Shown here: positions 49,577-59,620 of the stretch, piece after piece
Numbering within the stretch: position 1 is the first letter of the stretch
Layout of the letters: each line of letters opens with the position of its first letter
Assembly: GCA_015065785.1 (NCBI GenBank)
Contig: SVPR01000010.1
Coordinates: forward strand, 1 to 64,000
DNA: 64,000 nucleotides
DNA from: Oscillospiraceae bacterium
Lineage (GTDB): Bacteria > Bacillota > Clostridia > Oscillospirales > Acutalibacteraceae
Direction: 5' to 3'
The notes under the pieces: model-generated
The model's database searches: none
Seen by the model: only the letters and a program-made list of their open reading frames with translations
What the model was told of the DNA's origin: nothing
Made by a program: the position numbers and the translations under genes

Positions 49577-52201
49577 ATGGCTGGTCTCTCTCCTATGATG
49601 GAGCAATATTTTCAGATTAAAAAAGAATATGCCGATACTCTGTTGTTTTTCAGATTAGGCGACTTTTACGAAATGTTCTTTGAGGATGCTAAAATTGCAT
49701 CTAAAGAGCTTGAATTGGTCCTTACAGGCAGAGATTGCGGTCAGGAGGAAAGGGCACCAATGTGCGGTGTTCCTTTCCACAGCGCCGATACTTACATAGC
49801 AAAGCTCGTGTCCCGTGGCTACAAGGTAGCAATCTGTGAACAGGTTGAAGATCCTGCTCAGGCAAAGGGCATTGTAAAAAGAGATGTCGTAAGAATTGTA
49901 ACACCCGGTACAGTAATTGAAAGCAGTATGCTTGATGAAGGTAAAAATAACTTTTTGGCATCTGTTTATATTACAGATAAATCCTGCGGTGCGGCATTTG
50001 TCGATGTTTCGACAGGTGAAGTTCATCTCGATTCATTTAATGATGCTTCAGACGCAGCTCGTCTTATGAATCAGTTAGGTTGCTTTGACCCAAGCGAAGT
50101 TTTGCTTAACAAATATGCGTCTTCCATTAAAGAAATCGTAAATTTTGTAAAAGACAGATTGTCTGCAAGATATCAGGTTTTAAGTGATGACGAATATAAC
50201 GAAGCACTCTGTAAAAATGCAGTTGTTTCACACATTGATGAGAATTCAGAAGAATTTGCAGAGTTTAACAGAAATAATGCATTGCTTTTAGCATTTGGCT
50301 CTGCACTTAACTATTTAGAAAATGCACAAAAAACAAAGTTAGAAAATATTAACGAGGTTGAATTTTTTGGTGCAGATAAATTCCTTAATTTAGATTTAAC
50401 TGCAAGAAGAAATTTAGAGCTTACAGAAACACAGATAAGACGCGAAAAGAAAGGCAGTCTTTTATGGGTGTTAGACCATACAAAAACAGCAATGGGTAAA
50501 CGCCTTATAAGAAACTGGGTTGAACAACCGCTTCTTAATTACTCTCTCATTTCTGCAAGACAGAATGCAGTAGAAGAGCTTACAAACAACACTATTCTTT
50601 TAGATACTGAAATGTCACTTCTTTCTGATATGTACGATTTAGAAAGAATTATGACAAGAATTGTTTATGGTACAGCTAATGCAAAAGAGCTTCGTACCTT
50701 AAGCCTTACTATTGATAAGCTTCAGGGCATTAAAGCATCTTTAAGTGCTGTAAAATCAAAAATGCTTAATGAGATTTATGAAGAAATTGATTTATTGGAA
50801 GATGTCAATTCTCTCATAAATTCTGCAATAGTTGACGAGCCACCCCTCACTGTAAGAGAGGGTGGAATGATAAGAAAAGGCTATAATGAGGAGCTTGACT
50901 CTCTTCACGATATTGTTGAAAACGGCAAAGGCTATTTAACTGCTGTTGAACAATCTGAGCAAGAGAAGACAGGTATTAAAAAACTTAAAATAGGCTATAA
51001 CCGAGTATTCGGATATTATATAGAGGTAACTAACTCCTTTAAGGACTTAGTACCGGAGCATTATATAAGAAAACAAACTCTCGCGAATTGCGAAAGATAT
51101 ATAACTCAGGAGTTAAAAGAGCTTGAGTCAAAGGTTTTAGGCGCACAGGAAAGAATTGTAAGAATTGAATTTGAATTATTTTCTGAAATCCGCACTAAAA
51201 TCGCAAACGAGCTTGAAAGAGTCCGAGTTACAGGTAAAGCGGTTGCAAGACTTGATGTTCTTTGTTCACTCGCTTACACCGCAGTTACAAATAACTATGT
51301 AAGACCAACTGTTGACACATCAGATGATGTTATAATAAAAGACGGCAGACACCCTGTAGTTGAGCTTATGCTCGGCGGTGCACCGTTTGTACCAAATGAT
51401 ACTCATTTAGATTGTGGCGATTACAGAAGTGCAATAATTACCGGTCCTAATATGGCAGGTAAATCTACATATATGCGTCAGGTAGCGTTAATTGTGTTAA
51501 TGGCACAAATCGGTAGCTTTGTTCCTGCAAGCAGTGCAAAAATAGGTATTGTAGATAAAATCTTTACCCGTGTAGGTGCTTCTGACGACTTGTCACAAGG
51601 TCAGTCAACCTTTATGCTTGAGATGACCGAGGTTGCAGATATTTTAAAGAACGCAACAGCTAAAAGCTTAATTGTATTCGATGAAATTGGTCGTGGTACT
51701 TCAACCTTTGACGGTATGAGTATTGCAAGAGCAGTTTTAGAATATACAGCAGATAAAAAGAAAATCGGTGCAAAAACTCTTTTTGCAACTCACTATCACG
51801 AATTGACCGAGCTTGAAAACACAGTCGATGGTGTTAAGAATTACAACACATCAGTAAAAAAACGCGGTGATGATATTACATTCTTAAGAAGAATTGTAAA
51901 AGGTGCCGCAGATGGTAGCTACGGTGTAGAGGTTGCAAAGCTCGCAGGTATTCCGAAAGTAGTTGTTGAAAATGCAAAGGTGATTTTAAAATCATTAGAA
52001 GAACAGCAACGAGTTAATTTAGGCACTGCACCAAAAGCAGTTGAAGTAGAAGAAGAACCGGAAGAATTGCAACTTTCATTCTCTCAGAGTGGTAAAGAAA
52101 GCTTTATTGAAAAAGTAAAAAACATAGATGTAAACACCCTTACACCTATTGAAGCATTAACTAAGCTTTTCGAGCTTCAGAAAGAAGCAGAAAACATTTA
52201 A
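49577..52201 (+). CDS. mutS: DNA mismatch repair protein MutS
   Basis: An 874-residue MutS from the ATG at 49577 (GAGGTG upstream). The mismatch-contacting motif FYEMF is near residue 33, followed by connector, lever and clamp domains. The ATPase has Walker A GPNMAGKST (near 628), Walker B SLIVFDEIGRGTSTFDG and ATHYHEL. The C-terminal region ends LTKLFELQKEAE, typical for MutS1. It recognises base mismatches and recruits MutL, which is encoded directly downstream. Confidence 0.98.
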   Translation: MAGLSPMMEQYFQIKKEYADTLLFFRLGDFYEMFFEDAKIASKELELVLTGRDCGQEERAPMCGVPFHSADTYIAKLVSRGYKVAICEQVEDPAQAKGIVKRDVVRIVTPGTVIESSMLDEGKNNFLASVYITDKSCGAAFVDVSTGEVHLDSFNDASDAARLMNQLGCFDPSEVLLNKYASSIKEIVNFVKDRLSARYQVLSDDEYNEALCKNAVVSHIDENSEEFAEFNRNNALLLAFGSALNYLENAQKTKLENINEVEFFGADKFLNLDLTARRNLELTETQIRREKKGSLLWVLDHTKTAMGKRLIRNWVEQPLLNYSLISARQNAVEELTNNTILLDTEMSLLSDMYDLERIMTRIVYGTANAKELRTLSLTIDKLQGIKASLSAVKSKMLNEIYEEIDLLEDVNSLINSAIVDEPPLTVREGGMIRKGYNEELDSLHDIVENGKGYLTAVEQSEQEKTGIKKLKIGYNRVFGYYIEVTNSFKDLVPEHYIRKQTLANCERYITQELKELESKVLGAQERIVRIEFELFSEIRTKIANELERVRVTGKAVARLDVLCSLAYTAVTNNYVRPTVDTSDDVIIKDGRHPVVELMLGGAPFVPNDTHLDCGDYRSAIITGPNMAGKSTYMRQVALIVLMAQIGSFVPASSAKIGIVDKIFTRVGASDDLSQGQSTFMLEMTEVADILKNATAKSLIVFDEIGRGTSTFDGMSIARAVLEYTADKKKIGAKTLFATHYHELTELENTVDGVKNYNTSVKKRGDDITFLRRIVKGAADGSYGVEVAKLAGIPKVVVENAKVILKSLEEQQRVNLGTAPKAVEVEEEPEELQLSFSQSGKESFIEKVKNIDVNTLTPIEALTKLFELQKEAENI

Positions 52202-52234
52202 TTTATTAAAAATTTACGAAAGGGGGCGTTCGCT

Positions 52235-54208
52235 GTGGCGAGAATAAATGTGTTGCCAAAAAATATTGCAGATTTAATTGCGGCAGGTGAAGTAGTAGAA
52301 CGCCCATCTTCTGTAATAAAAGAATTTTTAGAGAACTCAATTGATGCAGGCTCTAAAAACATTACCGTAGAAATTAAAAACGGCGGTAAAACTTACATAA
52401 GAGTAACTGATAATGGTTGCGGTATAGAGAAAGATGATGTAAGAAAAGCATTTTTAAGTCACGCTACGAGTAAAATCAGCTCAGCTGATGATTTAGACAG
52501 TATCAGTACATTAGGCTTTCGTGGTGAAGCTTTAGCTTCTGTTGCCGCAGTTGCCAAAGTAGAGCTTCTCACAAGAACAGAAAATGAAGAAATTGGTGTT
52601 TCTTATAAAATCTTCGGTGGTGAAGAGGTTGAGCTTGCAGAGGCAGGTTGCCCTGTTGGTACAACGCTTATTGTAAGAGATTTATTCTTCAACATCCCTG
52701 CAAGAATGAAGTTTTTGAAAAAAGATGTTCAGGAGGGTAACTACATAGCATCTATTTTAGAAAAAATAGCTGTTTCTTACCCACACATTTCTTTTAAATT
52801 CATAAGAGATGGTAAGCTTAATTTTTCAACGCCTGGCGATGGTGATTTAAAATCTGCAATTTATGCAGTGTTCGGCAAAGAATATACTGAGGGCTTGCTT
52901 CCTGCAGAATATGAGGGTAACGGGATTTCTGTTACAGGCTTTACAGGTAAACCGACTGCAGGCAGAGGTAGCAGAAGCGGTCAGCATTTCTTTGTAAACG
53001 GCAGATATATTAAAAGTCCGATGTGCATTACGGCACTCGAAACTGCTTATAAAAATTCAATTATGGTCGGCAAATTTCCTCCGTGTGTAATATTTATAAA
53101 ACTTCCTTTTTCAGCAGTAGATGTCAATGTTCACCCTGCAAAGACAGAGGTAAGATTTTTTGAGGAAAAGAAAGTATTTGATGCAGTTTACGGTGCGGCA
53201 CTTAATGCATTGACATTAGATACACGCCCTAAAGCTTCCTTTTCAGTTGCAAAAGCCTTTATGCCTGAGGTGGTTAAGGGTGAGCAATTAAAAATTAGTG
53301 AAACAGTAACAGAGAAAAAAGACGAAGTAAAATTCGAGGAAGAAAAGAAAACTGTAATTACTGAAAAAACTGAAGCTAAAGCACCGTCTTTGGTAACCCC
53401 CAAACCTGAAACGGTTGTTAAAGAGCCGATTTCAACTAAGCTTACATTCAATTCACGAGAAGCCCAAACGCTTGATTTTCTCAAGGATGAATATGTAAAT
53501 AAGAATGAAAAGCAGTTTAATATTTCAATAAATGTAAATCCTGATGCTTCTTCAACCGAAGAACCAAAAGCTTCAAAAACAGAGGTTGTAACCGAAAAAG
53601 ATGAAGAAGTGCAAATCGCAACCGAAGAAGCAACACCTGTTCCTGATTTCAGAATAGTCGGGGAAGCATTTAAAACATATATATTTGCAGAGCTTGAAAA
53701 CAAGCTTCTTATGATAGATAAGCACGCGGCACACGAAAGAATGTTGTTTGAAAAGTTTAAATCACAGATGAAATCTTTTCAGCAGATGCTTTTAGTCCCT
53801 GTTACCGTGTCTTTGTCGCCGGATGAATATAACGCAGTTCTTGAGAATACCGAGCTTTTATATAAAGCAGGCTATGAGGTTTCAGATTTTGGTGACAGGT
53901 GCATAAAAGTAAGTGCATGTCCTACCGAGCTTGTAGATGAAGATATTTCTGCAATTATAACTGAAATAGCAAGCTATCTTTCAACTAATTCAAAAACAGT
54001 AATGCCTGAAAAGCTTGATTGGATTTATCATTCAATGGCTTGCAGAGCCGCAATAAAAGCAGGTAATACAACAACTGATATAGAAATCGAAAAATTCGTA
54101 AAGGAATTACTTTCGAGAGATGATATCCGTTATTGTCCACACGGCAGACCTGTTATGGTTGAAATCAGTAAAAGAGAACTTGAAAAACAGTTCAAAAGGA
54201 TAGTTTAA
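52235..54208 (+). CDS. mutL: DNA mismatch repair protein MutL
   Basis: A 657-residue MutL with a GTG start after AAAGGGGGCG. The GHKL ATPase has ENSIDAG, DNGCGI, TLGFRGEAL and a NGRY loop. A long acidic/Thr-rich linker lies at about 345-460. The C-terminal domain keeps the endonuclease motifs in the form DKHAAHERMLFE (usually DQHA-x2-E-R-x4-E), ACRAAIKAG and CPHGRPV, so it is expected to nick DNA. Its stop overlaps the miaA start (TAATG). Confidence 0.98.
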   Translation: MARINVLPKNIADLIAAGEVVERPSSVIKEFLENSIDAGSKNITVEIKNGGKTYIRVTDNGCGIEKDDVRKAFLSHATSKISSADDLDSISTLGFRGEALASVAAVAKVELLTRTENEEIGVSYKIFGGEEVELAEAGCPVGTTLIVRDLFFNIPARMKFLKKDVQEGNYIASILEKIAVSYPHISFKFIRDGKLNFSTPGDGDLKSAIYAVFGKEYTEGLLPAEYEGNGISVTGFTGKPTAGRGSRSGQHFFVNGRYIKSPMCITALETAYKNSIMVGKFPPCVIFIKLPFSAVDVNVHPAKTEVRFFEEKKVFDAVYGAALNALTLDTRPKASFSVAKAFMPEVVKGEQLKISETVTEKKDEVKFEEEKKTVITEKTEAKAPSLVTPKPETVVKEPISTKLTFNSREAQTLDFLKDEYVNKNEKQFNISINVNPDASSTEEPKASKTEVVTEKDEEVQIATEEATPVPDFRIVGEAFKTYIFAELENKLLMIDKHAAHERMLFEKFKSQMKSFQQMLLVPVTVSLSPDEYNAVLENTELLYKAGYEVSDFGDRCIKVSACPTELVDEDISAIITEIASYLSTNSKTVMPEKLDWIYHSMACRAAIKAGNTTTDIEIEKFVKELLSRDDIRYCPHGRPVMVEISKRELEKQFKRIV

Positions 54209-55152
54209 TGAAAAAAACAAAAATAATTGTTGTTGTCGGGCCTACCGCATCGGGAAAAACTGCTTTAGGAATTCATTTAGCTCAAAAATTCGGTGGCGAA
54301 GTTGTGTCCGGTGATTCAATGCAAATCTATGAAAATATGGATATTGCCACCGCAAAGCCAACAAAGGAAGAAATGCAAGGTGTAAAGCATCATTTAATAG
54401 GGTTTGTAAAGCCTGAGAATGAATATAGCGTTGCTTCGTTTTGTTTGGATGCTAAAAAAGCCGTTGAAGAAATTGAAGCTAAGGGCAAAATTCCTGTTTT
54501 AGTAGGTGGCACGGGACTTTATATAGATTCATTTATAAATAACATAACATTTTTTGATAATGCAAATTCAAAAGCAGTAAGAGAAAAGCTTTATGAAGAA
54601 TTAAACGAATTCGGCGTAGAAAAGCTCTATAACGAATTACTTTCAGTAGATAGCGAAGCGGCTAAAAAAATTCACCCCAATAATGAGGTGAGAGTAATAA
54701 GAGCCTTAGAAATTTACCGTTTGACAGGTGAAACCTTAACTGAGCAAAACAAGCGCTCAAGAGATAATGAAAGTATTTACGACCCTGTTTATATCGGAAT
54801 AGCTTATAAAGACAGAGAAAAGCTTTATAAAAGAATAAACACGCGTGTAGATTTAATGCTGGAAGCAGGTCTTTTGGAAGAAACAAGAGAGTTTTATAAA
54901 AAATACCCATCACAGACTGCTGTTAACGCAATAGGCTATAAAGAATTAAAGCCTTTTATTGATGGTGAAAAAAGCTTGGATGAATGTGTTGAGCATTTAA
55001 AGCAATCAACAAGAAGATACGCTAAAAGACAGCTTACCTGGTTTAATAAAAATGAAAAAATCAATTGGGTTTACCCTGATTTATACAGTAATTCAGAAGA
55101 GCTTTTTAACGAAGCTGAAAGGTTAGTAGAAAAATTTTTGAAAGGAGAATGA
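54208..55152 (+). CDS. miaA: tRNA dimethylallyltransferase
   Basis: A 314-residue MiaA. The P-loop GPTASGKTALG is at about 10, with SGDSMQIYENMDIATAKP, HHLIGF, LVGGTGLYIDS and RRYAKRQLTWF in order. It adds dimethylallyl to A37 of tRNAs reading UNN codons; MiaB then thiomethylates the product. The position after mutL is common to many bacteria. Its stop overlaps the next gene region by one ATG frame. Confidence 0.97.
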   Translation: MKKTKIIVVVGPTASGKTALGIHLAQKFGGEVVSGDSMQIYENMDIATAKPTKEEMQGVKHHLIGFVKPENEYSVASFCLDAKKAVEEIEAKGKIPVLVGGTGLYIDSFINNITFFDNANSKAVREKLYEELNEFGVEKLYNELLSVDSEAAKKIHPNNEVRVIRALEIYRLTGETLTEQNKRSRDNESIYDPVYIGIAYKDREKLYKRINTRVDLMLEAGLLEETREFYKKYPSQTAVNAIGYKELKPFIDGEKSLDECVEHLKQSTRRYAKRQLTWFNKNEKINWVYPDLYSNSEELFNEAERLVEKFLKGE

Positions 55153-55154
55153 CA

Positions 55155-56369
55155 ATGCGGGACAGACGGGTAAAATTAGTAGTTTTAGGACTCGTTCTGG
55201 TTTTTTTCCTTTCTTATATTATAAATCAGATAGTTTTAATATCTAAATCAGAAATTGAAACACAAATAGCAATGAGTGAAACGGTTTATAAAACAATTGA
55301 CACGAAAGGCTTTGTAGTGCGTGATGAAGAATATATAGTGAATTCAGCGAAGGGCACAACAATTTCATTTGCCGCTAATGCACAAAGAGTTGCAAAGGGC
55401 GACACCGTTTCAATGATTTTTCAGACTAATGAGGATGCAACAACTTATTTAAGAATAACTGAAATAACAGAAGAGCTTGAGCATTATAATACATTAGCAG
55501 GTCAAGCTAATATTCAGACAGTTGATGTTGCTTCACTTTCAAATAAAATAGAAACGAAACTTTCTGATTATCTTGACAGTATTGATAAGGGCGATTTCAG
55601 TAAAGCAAGTGAAAACATCAATGTGTTTACTAATTATGTAACAAGCCGTCAGATTTCAACAGGAGAAGTACTTAATCTGAATGAAAAAATTGATGCTTTA
55701 ACTGCAGAGCTCCAGACACTTCAGGCGAAGAAAACTGCTTACAGTGAGGTTAAAAGTGAAAGAGCCGGTTATTATTTAAAGGGTGCAGACGGCTACGAAA
55801 CAACAATCGACTTTTCAAAAATAGATGAGTTAACAGTAAAAGATGTTGAAGAGGCAATAAAATCAAAGCCTGAAGAGGTTAAAAGTGATGTTGTCGGCAG
55901 AACTGTCAGTAGCTTTGATTGGTATATACTCTGTTCAATAGATACAGACGAAACAGTAGATTTAAAAGACGGTGCAGAAATTTTTATAAACTTCCCTTAC
56001 TCAGGTGTGGAAAAATTAAGTGGCAGAATTTATAAATTGGGTGACCGTACAGAAGATAAAACATTAGTAATCATAAAGTGTAATCTTATGAATGATGCAC
56101 TTGCAGATTTCAGAATAGAAGATATTCAGATAATTACAGAAGAATACACCGGATATAAAATCAAAAATTCCGCAATAAGAACAGTTGATGGCGAAACAGG
56201 GGTTTATGTTGTAAGCGGTAACCTTATAGGCTTCAGAAAGGTTCACATTGCTTACAATGACGGTGAATATTCAATTGTTGACAATCCTGAGGGTAATTCA
56301 GGTTATATAAGACTTTATGACGAAGTAGTTACTAAGGGGGTTGAGATGTATGATAACAAGCTCGTTTGA
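55155..56369 (+). CDS. HlyD-like membrane protein of the division cluster
   Basis: A 404-residue protein. The ATG at 55155 lies 7 nt after GGAG; an ATG at 55149 is too close to that site. There is an N-terminal membrane helix (about 9-29), then a biotinyl-lipoyl-like half (KGFVVRDEEY and AQRVAKGDTVSMIF), a helical hairpin (about 95-200) and a second beta part with VDLKDGAEIFINFPYSG. This is the HlyD efflux-adaptor layout. Related genes sit next to ylmE-sepF in other Clostridia. There is no transporter partner nearby, so it may act in the envelope at division; that is inference. Confidence 0.78.
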   Translation: MRDRRVKLVVLGLVLVFFLSYIINQIVLISKSEIETQIAMSETVYKTIDTKGFVVRDEEYIVNSAKGTTISFAANAQRVAKGDTVSMIFQTNEDATTYLRITEITEELEHYNTLAGQANIQTVDVASLSNKIETKLSDYLDSIDKGDFSKASENINVFTNYVTSRQISTGEVLNLNEKIDALTAELQTLQAKKTAYSEVKSERAGYYLKGADGYETTIDFSKIDELTVKDVEEAIKSKPEEVKSDVVGRTVSSFDWYILCSIDTDETVDLKDGAEIFINFPYSGVEKLSGRIYKLGDRTEDKTLVIIKCNLMNDALADFRIEDIQIITEEYTGYKIKNSAIRTVDGETGVYVVSGNLIGFRKVHIAYNDGEYSIVDNPEGNSGYIRLYDEVVTKGVEMYDNKLV

Positions 56370-57081
56370 TGATGAAAGATGTCAGTCGATATCTGAAAAT
56401 CTCAAACTCATACGCGAAAAAATTTCTGATTCAGCAGTTAAGTCAGGAAGAAATTTTGAAGATATTAAATTGATGGCAGTTACAAAAACTGTTCCTGTCG
56501 AATATATAAATTATTCTATTGACAACTGCGGAATTGATTTGATTGGTGAAAACAAGGTACAGGAATTTTTATCCAAGAAGGACACACTTCATCTCGATAA
56601 TGTCAGTAAGCATTTAATCGGACATCTTCAGACTAATAAGGTTAAAAAAATTGTACCTTTGGTTGATATGATTCAATCAGTTGACAGTGTTCACTTAGCA
56701 GAAGAAATTTCGAAGCAGGCACTTAATAATGATTTAATCTGTAACATTCTTTTAGAGGTTAATATAGGTAGTGAAGAAAGCAAAACAGGCTTTGATAAGT
56801 CGGCATTTCTTGAGTCGCTTTCAAGAATTTCAGAATTACCTAACTTAAATGTTAAAGGTATAATGACAATACCGCCTATATGTGACAACGAGAAAGAATT
56901 AAAAAATTATTTTCTTAAAATGTCACAGTATTTTAACGATATTAAAGAAAAAGGCTATAAAAACTTTAATATGGAAATACTTTCAATGGGAATGTCAGGG
57001 GACTATGAATCAGCCATTGAATGTGGTGCAAATTTAGTAAGAATTGGCTCCTTGATTTATGGAGCAAGAATATATAAATAA
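56350..57081 (+). CDS. ylmE: YggS/YlmE family pyridoxal-phosphate protein
   Basis: A 243-residue PLP-binding TIM-barrel protein. The PLP lysine is in LMAVTKTVP (near 45), with IGENKVQEF, HLIGHLQTNKVKKI, LEVNIGSEESKTGF and LSMGMSGDYESAIECGANLVRIGS following. Family members (YggS/PLPBP) regulate PLP homeostasis. The ATG at 56350 has AAGGGGG upstream and overlaps the end of the HlyD-like gene. sepF lies 19 nt downstream, as ylmE-ylmF does in Bacillus. Confidence 0.95.
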   Translation: MITSSFDDERCQSISENLKLIREKISDSAVKSGRNFEDIKLMAVTKTVPVEYINYSIDNCGIDLIGENKVQEFLSKKDTLHLDNVSKHLIGHLQTNKVKKIVPLVDMIQSVDSVHLAEEISKQALNNDLICNILLEVNIGSEESKTGFDKSAFLESLSRISELPNLNVKGIMTIPPICDNEKELKNYFLKMSQYFNDIKEKGYKNFNMEILSMGMSGDYESAIECGANLVRIGSLIYGARIYK

Positions 57082-57100
57082 TATAACGGAGGGTAACAAA

Positions 57101-57613
57101 ATGGACTTTAAAAATTTATTTAACAAAATTATGGGCGATGATGATTACGAGGGCTTTGAAGATGAAGAAATGGTAGAGGAAGAGGTTGCTCCTTCTTACC
57201 AGAGTCCAAGAGCTTCAAGCAGAGCAGAGGATACTTATCGTCAGGAAGTAAGACAGAGCAGTAGAATGCAAAGAAGAATTCAACCTGTTCAGGAGGAAGA
57301 CCCATCAAAAATTGTTAATATTCATACAACTGCAAAATTACAGGTTGTTTTATCAAAGCCTGAAAGATTTGAAGACGCTGCAGGTATTGCAGATAATCTC
57401 AATGAAAAAAGAACAGTTGTGTTAAATCTTGAGGGGACAAACCGCGACACTGCAAGAAGACTTATTGATTTTCTTTCAGGTGTGGCTTATGCAAACGGCG
57501 GTCAGATTAAGAGAGTAGCAAATAATACATATATTATTACTCCTTATAATGTTGACATTTCAGGTGATTTAATTGATGAGCTTGAAAATACAGGTATGTA
57601 TTTCGGCAACTGA
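57101..57613 (+). CDS. sepF: cell division protein SepF
   Basis: A 170-residue SepF from the ATG at 57101 with GGAGGGTAACAAA in front; the longer frame from 57059 overlaps ylmE and was rejected. An amphipathic N-terminal helix (MDFKNLFNKIM) binds membrane, a disordered acidic/Ser/Gln linker spans about 15-75, and the C-terminal SepF core has RTVVLNLEGTNRDTARRLIDFLSG. SepF anchors FtsZ to the membrane and organises the septum. The ylmG and ylmH genes that usually follow are absent. Confidence 0.96.
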   Translation: MDFKNLFNKIMGDDDYEGFEDEEMVEEEVAPSYQSPRASSRAEDTYRQEVRQSSRMQRRIQPVQEEDPSKIVNIHTTAKLQVVLSKPERFEDAAGIADNLNEKRTVVLNLEGTNRDTARRLIDFLSGVAYANGGQIKRVANNTYIITPYNVDISGDLIDELENTGMYFGN

Positions 57614-57667
57614 TTAAATAACCTAATCACAAAGTGCAGAGAAAATATGGAAGCAGGTAAATGAATT

Positions 57668-59083
57668 ATGATGACACCATCACAATTAAAAGAATATGAA
57701 TTTAAAACTGCGGGTCGTAACGCTTACAAAGCAGAGGATGTTGATGATTTTTTTGCTGAAGTTGCGGCAAACTATACAAAGATGTTCCATGAAAATGGTG
57801 AGCTTGTAAGACGAGTAGGACTTCTCGCAGACCGTCTTGAAAAATTCAAGAAGGAAGAGGATGAAATTAAAAGTGCAGTTGTCAGCGCACAACGAGCTGC
57901 GGATATAATTGTTCGCGATGCTAAAAACTCAGTGGCAGATGCTGAAAGTGAAGCAGAAGCAGTTTTAGCAGCGGCAAAAAGCGAAGCAGAGCTCATTAAA
58001 AGCGATGCTGAAAAACAAGCCATTGCAGATTCAGAGCTTCTTCTCTCAATGACAAGAGATAAAGCTCAGGAAATAATAAGAAAAGCTAAAGAAGAGGCTC
58101 AGAGCATTTTGTTGGCAGCAAATTCATCTGCAAAAGATGCAATGGGTGCTGCAACCAGAACTATGACAAGCGAGTCACTTCATTATGATATGCTCAAAAA
58201 AGAAGTTGCACAGTTCAAGTCAGATATTCTTAATCAATATAAGGCACACATTGAGTTGATTTCAAAGCTTCCTGATATAGCTGAGGAAGAGGCTAAAAAA
58301 ATTGAGGGGGAAGCTGTGAAAGAAGAAACTGTGCAGGTTGCAATCCCTGAAATTGAGGAAGATACCAAAATCTTTACACAAGAAGATGTGAAGGATGAGG
58401 TAGCTGAAATCAGAGCAGAAGTAAATGCTATTAAAGAAGAGGTAAAGGAAGAAATTAAAGAAAATCCTCAGGAGGCTATTGATTCTGTTTCATTTTCAAA
58501 TGAGCCTAATGTTTTTGAAGTTCAGCAACAAGAAGACAGTGTTTTTGAAATAGAAGCAAATGCAGAAACTGACCTTGGCGATTTTGCAGAAGAAAAAATC
58601 GAAATAAATGTAAGTGGGGAAGATACTCTTTCTGCAACTGATTTTGCTGAGCCGGAAGATATTATGATATCTAAAGAAAAAACAGAGGAAAACGAACGCA
58701 AAGAGGCGTTAGAATATTTTTCAAACGAAAATAAAGACGATTTAATTGAGGTTGATGAAGAAATGCTTACCCAGGACGGTGAGTTAGTTGTAAAAACAGA
58801 CCTTCCGTTAAGCTTTTTTGATGAAACAGATAGTCTTGAATTTGTTGACGATTTTGAAGGTATGGAAAAGAGCGAAGATGTTGGTTCATTTTCATTTTCT
58901 TCAGTTATGACAAATGTAAATGCGAAGAAAAGACCGAGTAACCGAGTAACAGTTGATTCTTCTTACCTTGATTTCTTAGCGGCAGAAAATGGCGAGGATG
59001 ACAAGGAAGCTGAAATTATAGAAGATGATGAGCCGGAAGACTCAGGCGATACACAAAAAAGAGGCTTTTTTAGAAGAAGATAG
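57668..59083 (+). CDS. divIVA: DivIVA domain protein with long acidic extension
   Basis: A 471-residue protein, much longer than Bacillus DivIVA (164). The N-terminal DivIVA module begins MTPSQLKEYEFKTA and YKAEDVDDFFAEV. A coiled coil at about 30-200 contains Ala/Glu/Lys heptads. The remaining 250 residues are very acidic (many Glu/Asp) and disordered, ending in a basic patch (QKRGFFRRR). DivIVA binds curved membrane at septa and poles and recruits partners. It sits between sepF and lspA, as in other Firmicutes. Confidence 0.93.
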   Translation: MMTPSQLKEYEFKTAGRNAYKAEDVDDFFAEVAANYTKMFHENGELVRRVGLLADRLEKFKKEEDEIKSAVVSAQRAADIIVRDAKNSVADAESEAEAVLAAAKSEAELIKSDAEKQAIADSELLLSMTRDKAQEIIRKAKEEAQSILLAANSSAKDAMGAATRTMTSESLHYDMLKKEVAQFKSDILNQYKAHIELISKLPDIAEEEAKKIEGEAVKEETVQVAIPEIEEDTKIFTQEDVKDEVAEIRAEVNAIKEEVKEEIKENPQEAIDSVSFSNEPNVFEVQQQEDSVFEIEANAETDLGDFAEEKIEINVSGEDTLSATDFAEPEDIMISKEKTEENERKEALEYFSNENKDDLIEVDEEMLTQDGELVVKTDLPLSFFDETDSLEFVDDFEGMEKSEDVGSFSFSSVMTNVNAKKRPSNRVTVDSSYLDFLAAENGEDDKEAEIIEDDEPEDSGDTQKRGFFRRR

Positions 59084-59092
59084 GAGTTTGTA

Positions 59093-59620
59093 ATGTCAAT
59101 TATAGGTGCAATTATTCTGGTTTTATCTCTTGTAGGAATTGACCAGATAATAAAATATTTTGTAATTGAATATTTAAAGCCTATTGGTGTTTTTGATTTT
59201 ATCGATGGATTCATTCAATTCAGATATGTTGAAAACACAGGTGCAGTTTTTGGGTCATTTGCAACTCACACTGCCTTGCTTACAGTTGTTTCAATCATCC
59301 TTTTAGGTGTTACAATTTATTTTTTGATTTCACAAAAGAATAAATCAAAATTAGTCAGTGTTACACTTCTTTTGATGATTGCAGGTGGGATAGGCAATAT
59401 AATTGACAGAATACGCCTTCATTATGTTGTTGACTATATTGAGCCGACTTTTATAGATTTTGCAGTATTTAATTTTGCAGATTGCTTGATTACTGTTGGT
59501 GCGTTTATTCTGATGGCTTATTTAATTGTTGATATTGTAAAAGACAGTAAAAAATCAAAGTCTGTGAAAGATAATGAATTTTTACAGGAAGATGCGGTGG
59601 CAGAAGATGAAAGTAATTGA
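59093..59620 (+). CDS. lspA: lipoprotein signal peptidase
   Basis: A 175-residue signal peptidase II with four membrane helices (about 3-21, 57-80, 84-105 and 125-150). The conserved blocks are GIDQIIKY, YVENTGAVFG, GGIGNIIDRI (catalytic Asp) and FNFADCLITVG (second catalytic Asp). It cleaves the signal peptide of lipidated prolipoproteins, such as the DUF3048 lipoprotein in this window. The C-terminal acidic tail of about 25 residues is longer than usual. rluD overlaps its end by 14 nt. Confidence 0.97.
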   Translation: MSIIGAIILVLSLVGIDQIIKYFVIEYLKPIGVFDFIDGFIQFRYVENTGAVFGSFATHTALLTVVSIILLGVTIYFLISQKNKSKLVSVTLLLMIAGGIGNIIDRIRLHYVVDYIEPTFIDFAVFNFADCLITVGAFILMAYLIVDIVKDSKKSKSVKDNEFLQEDAVAEDESN

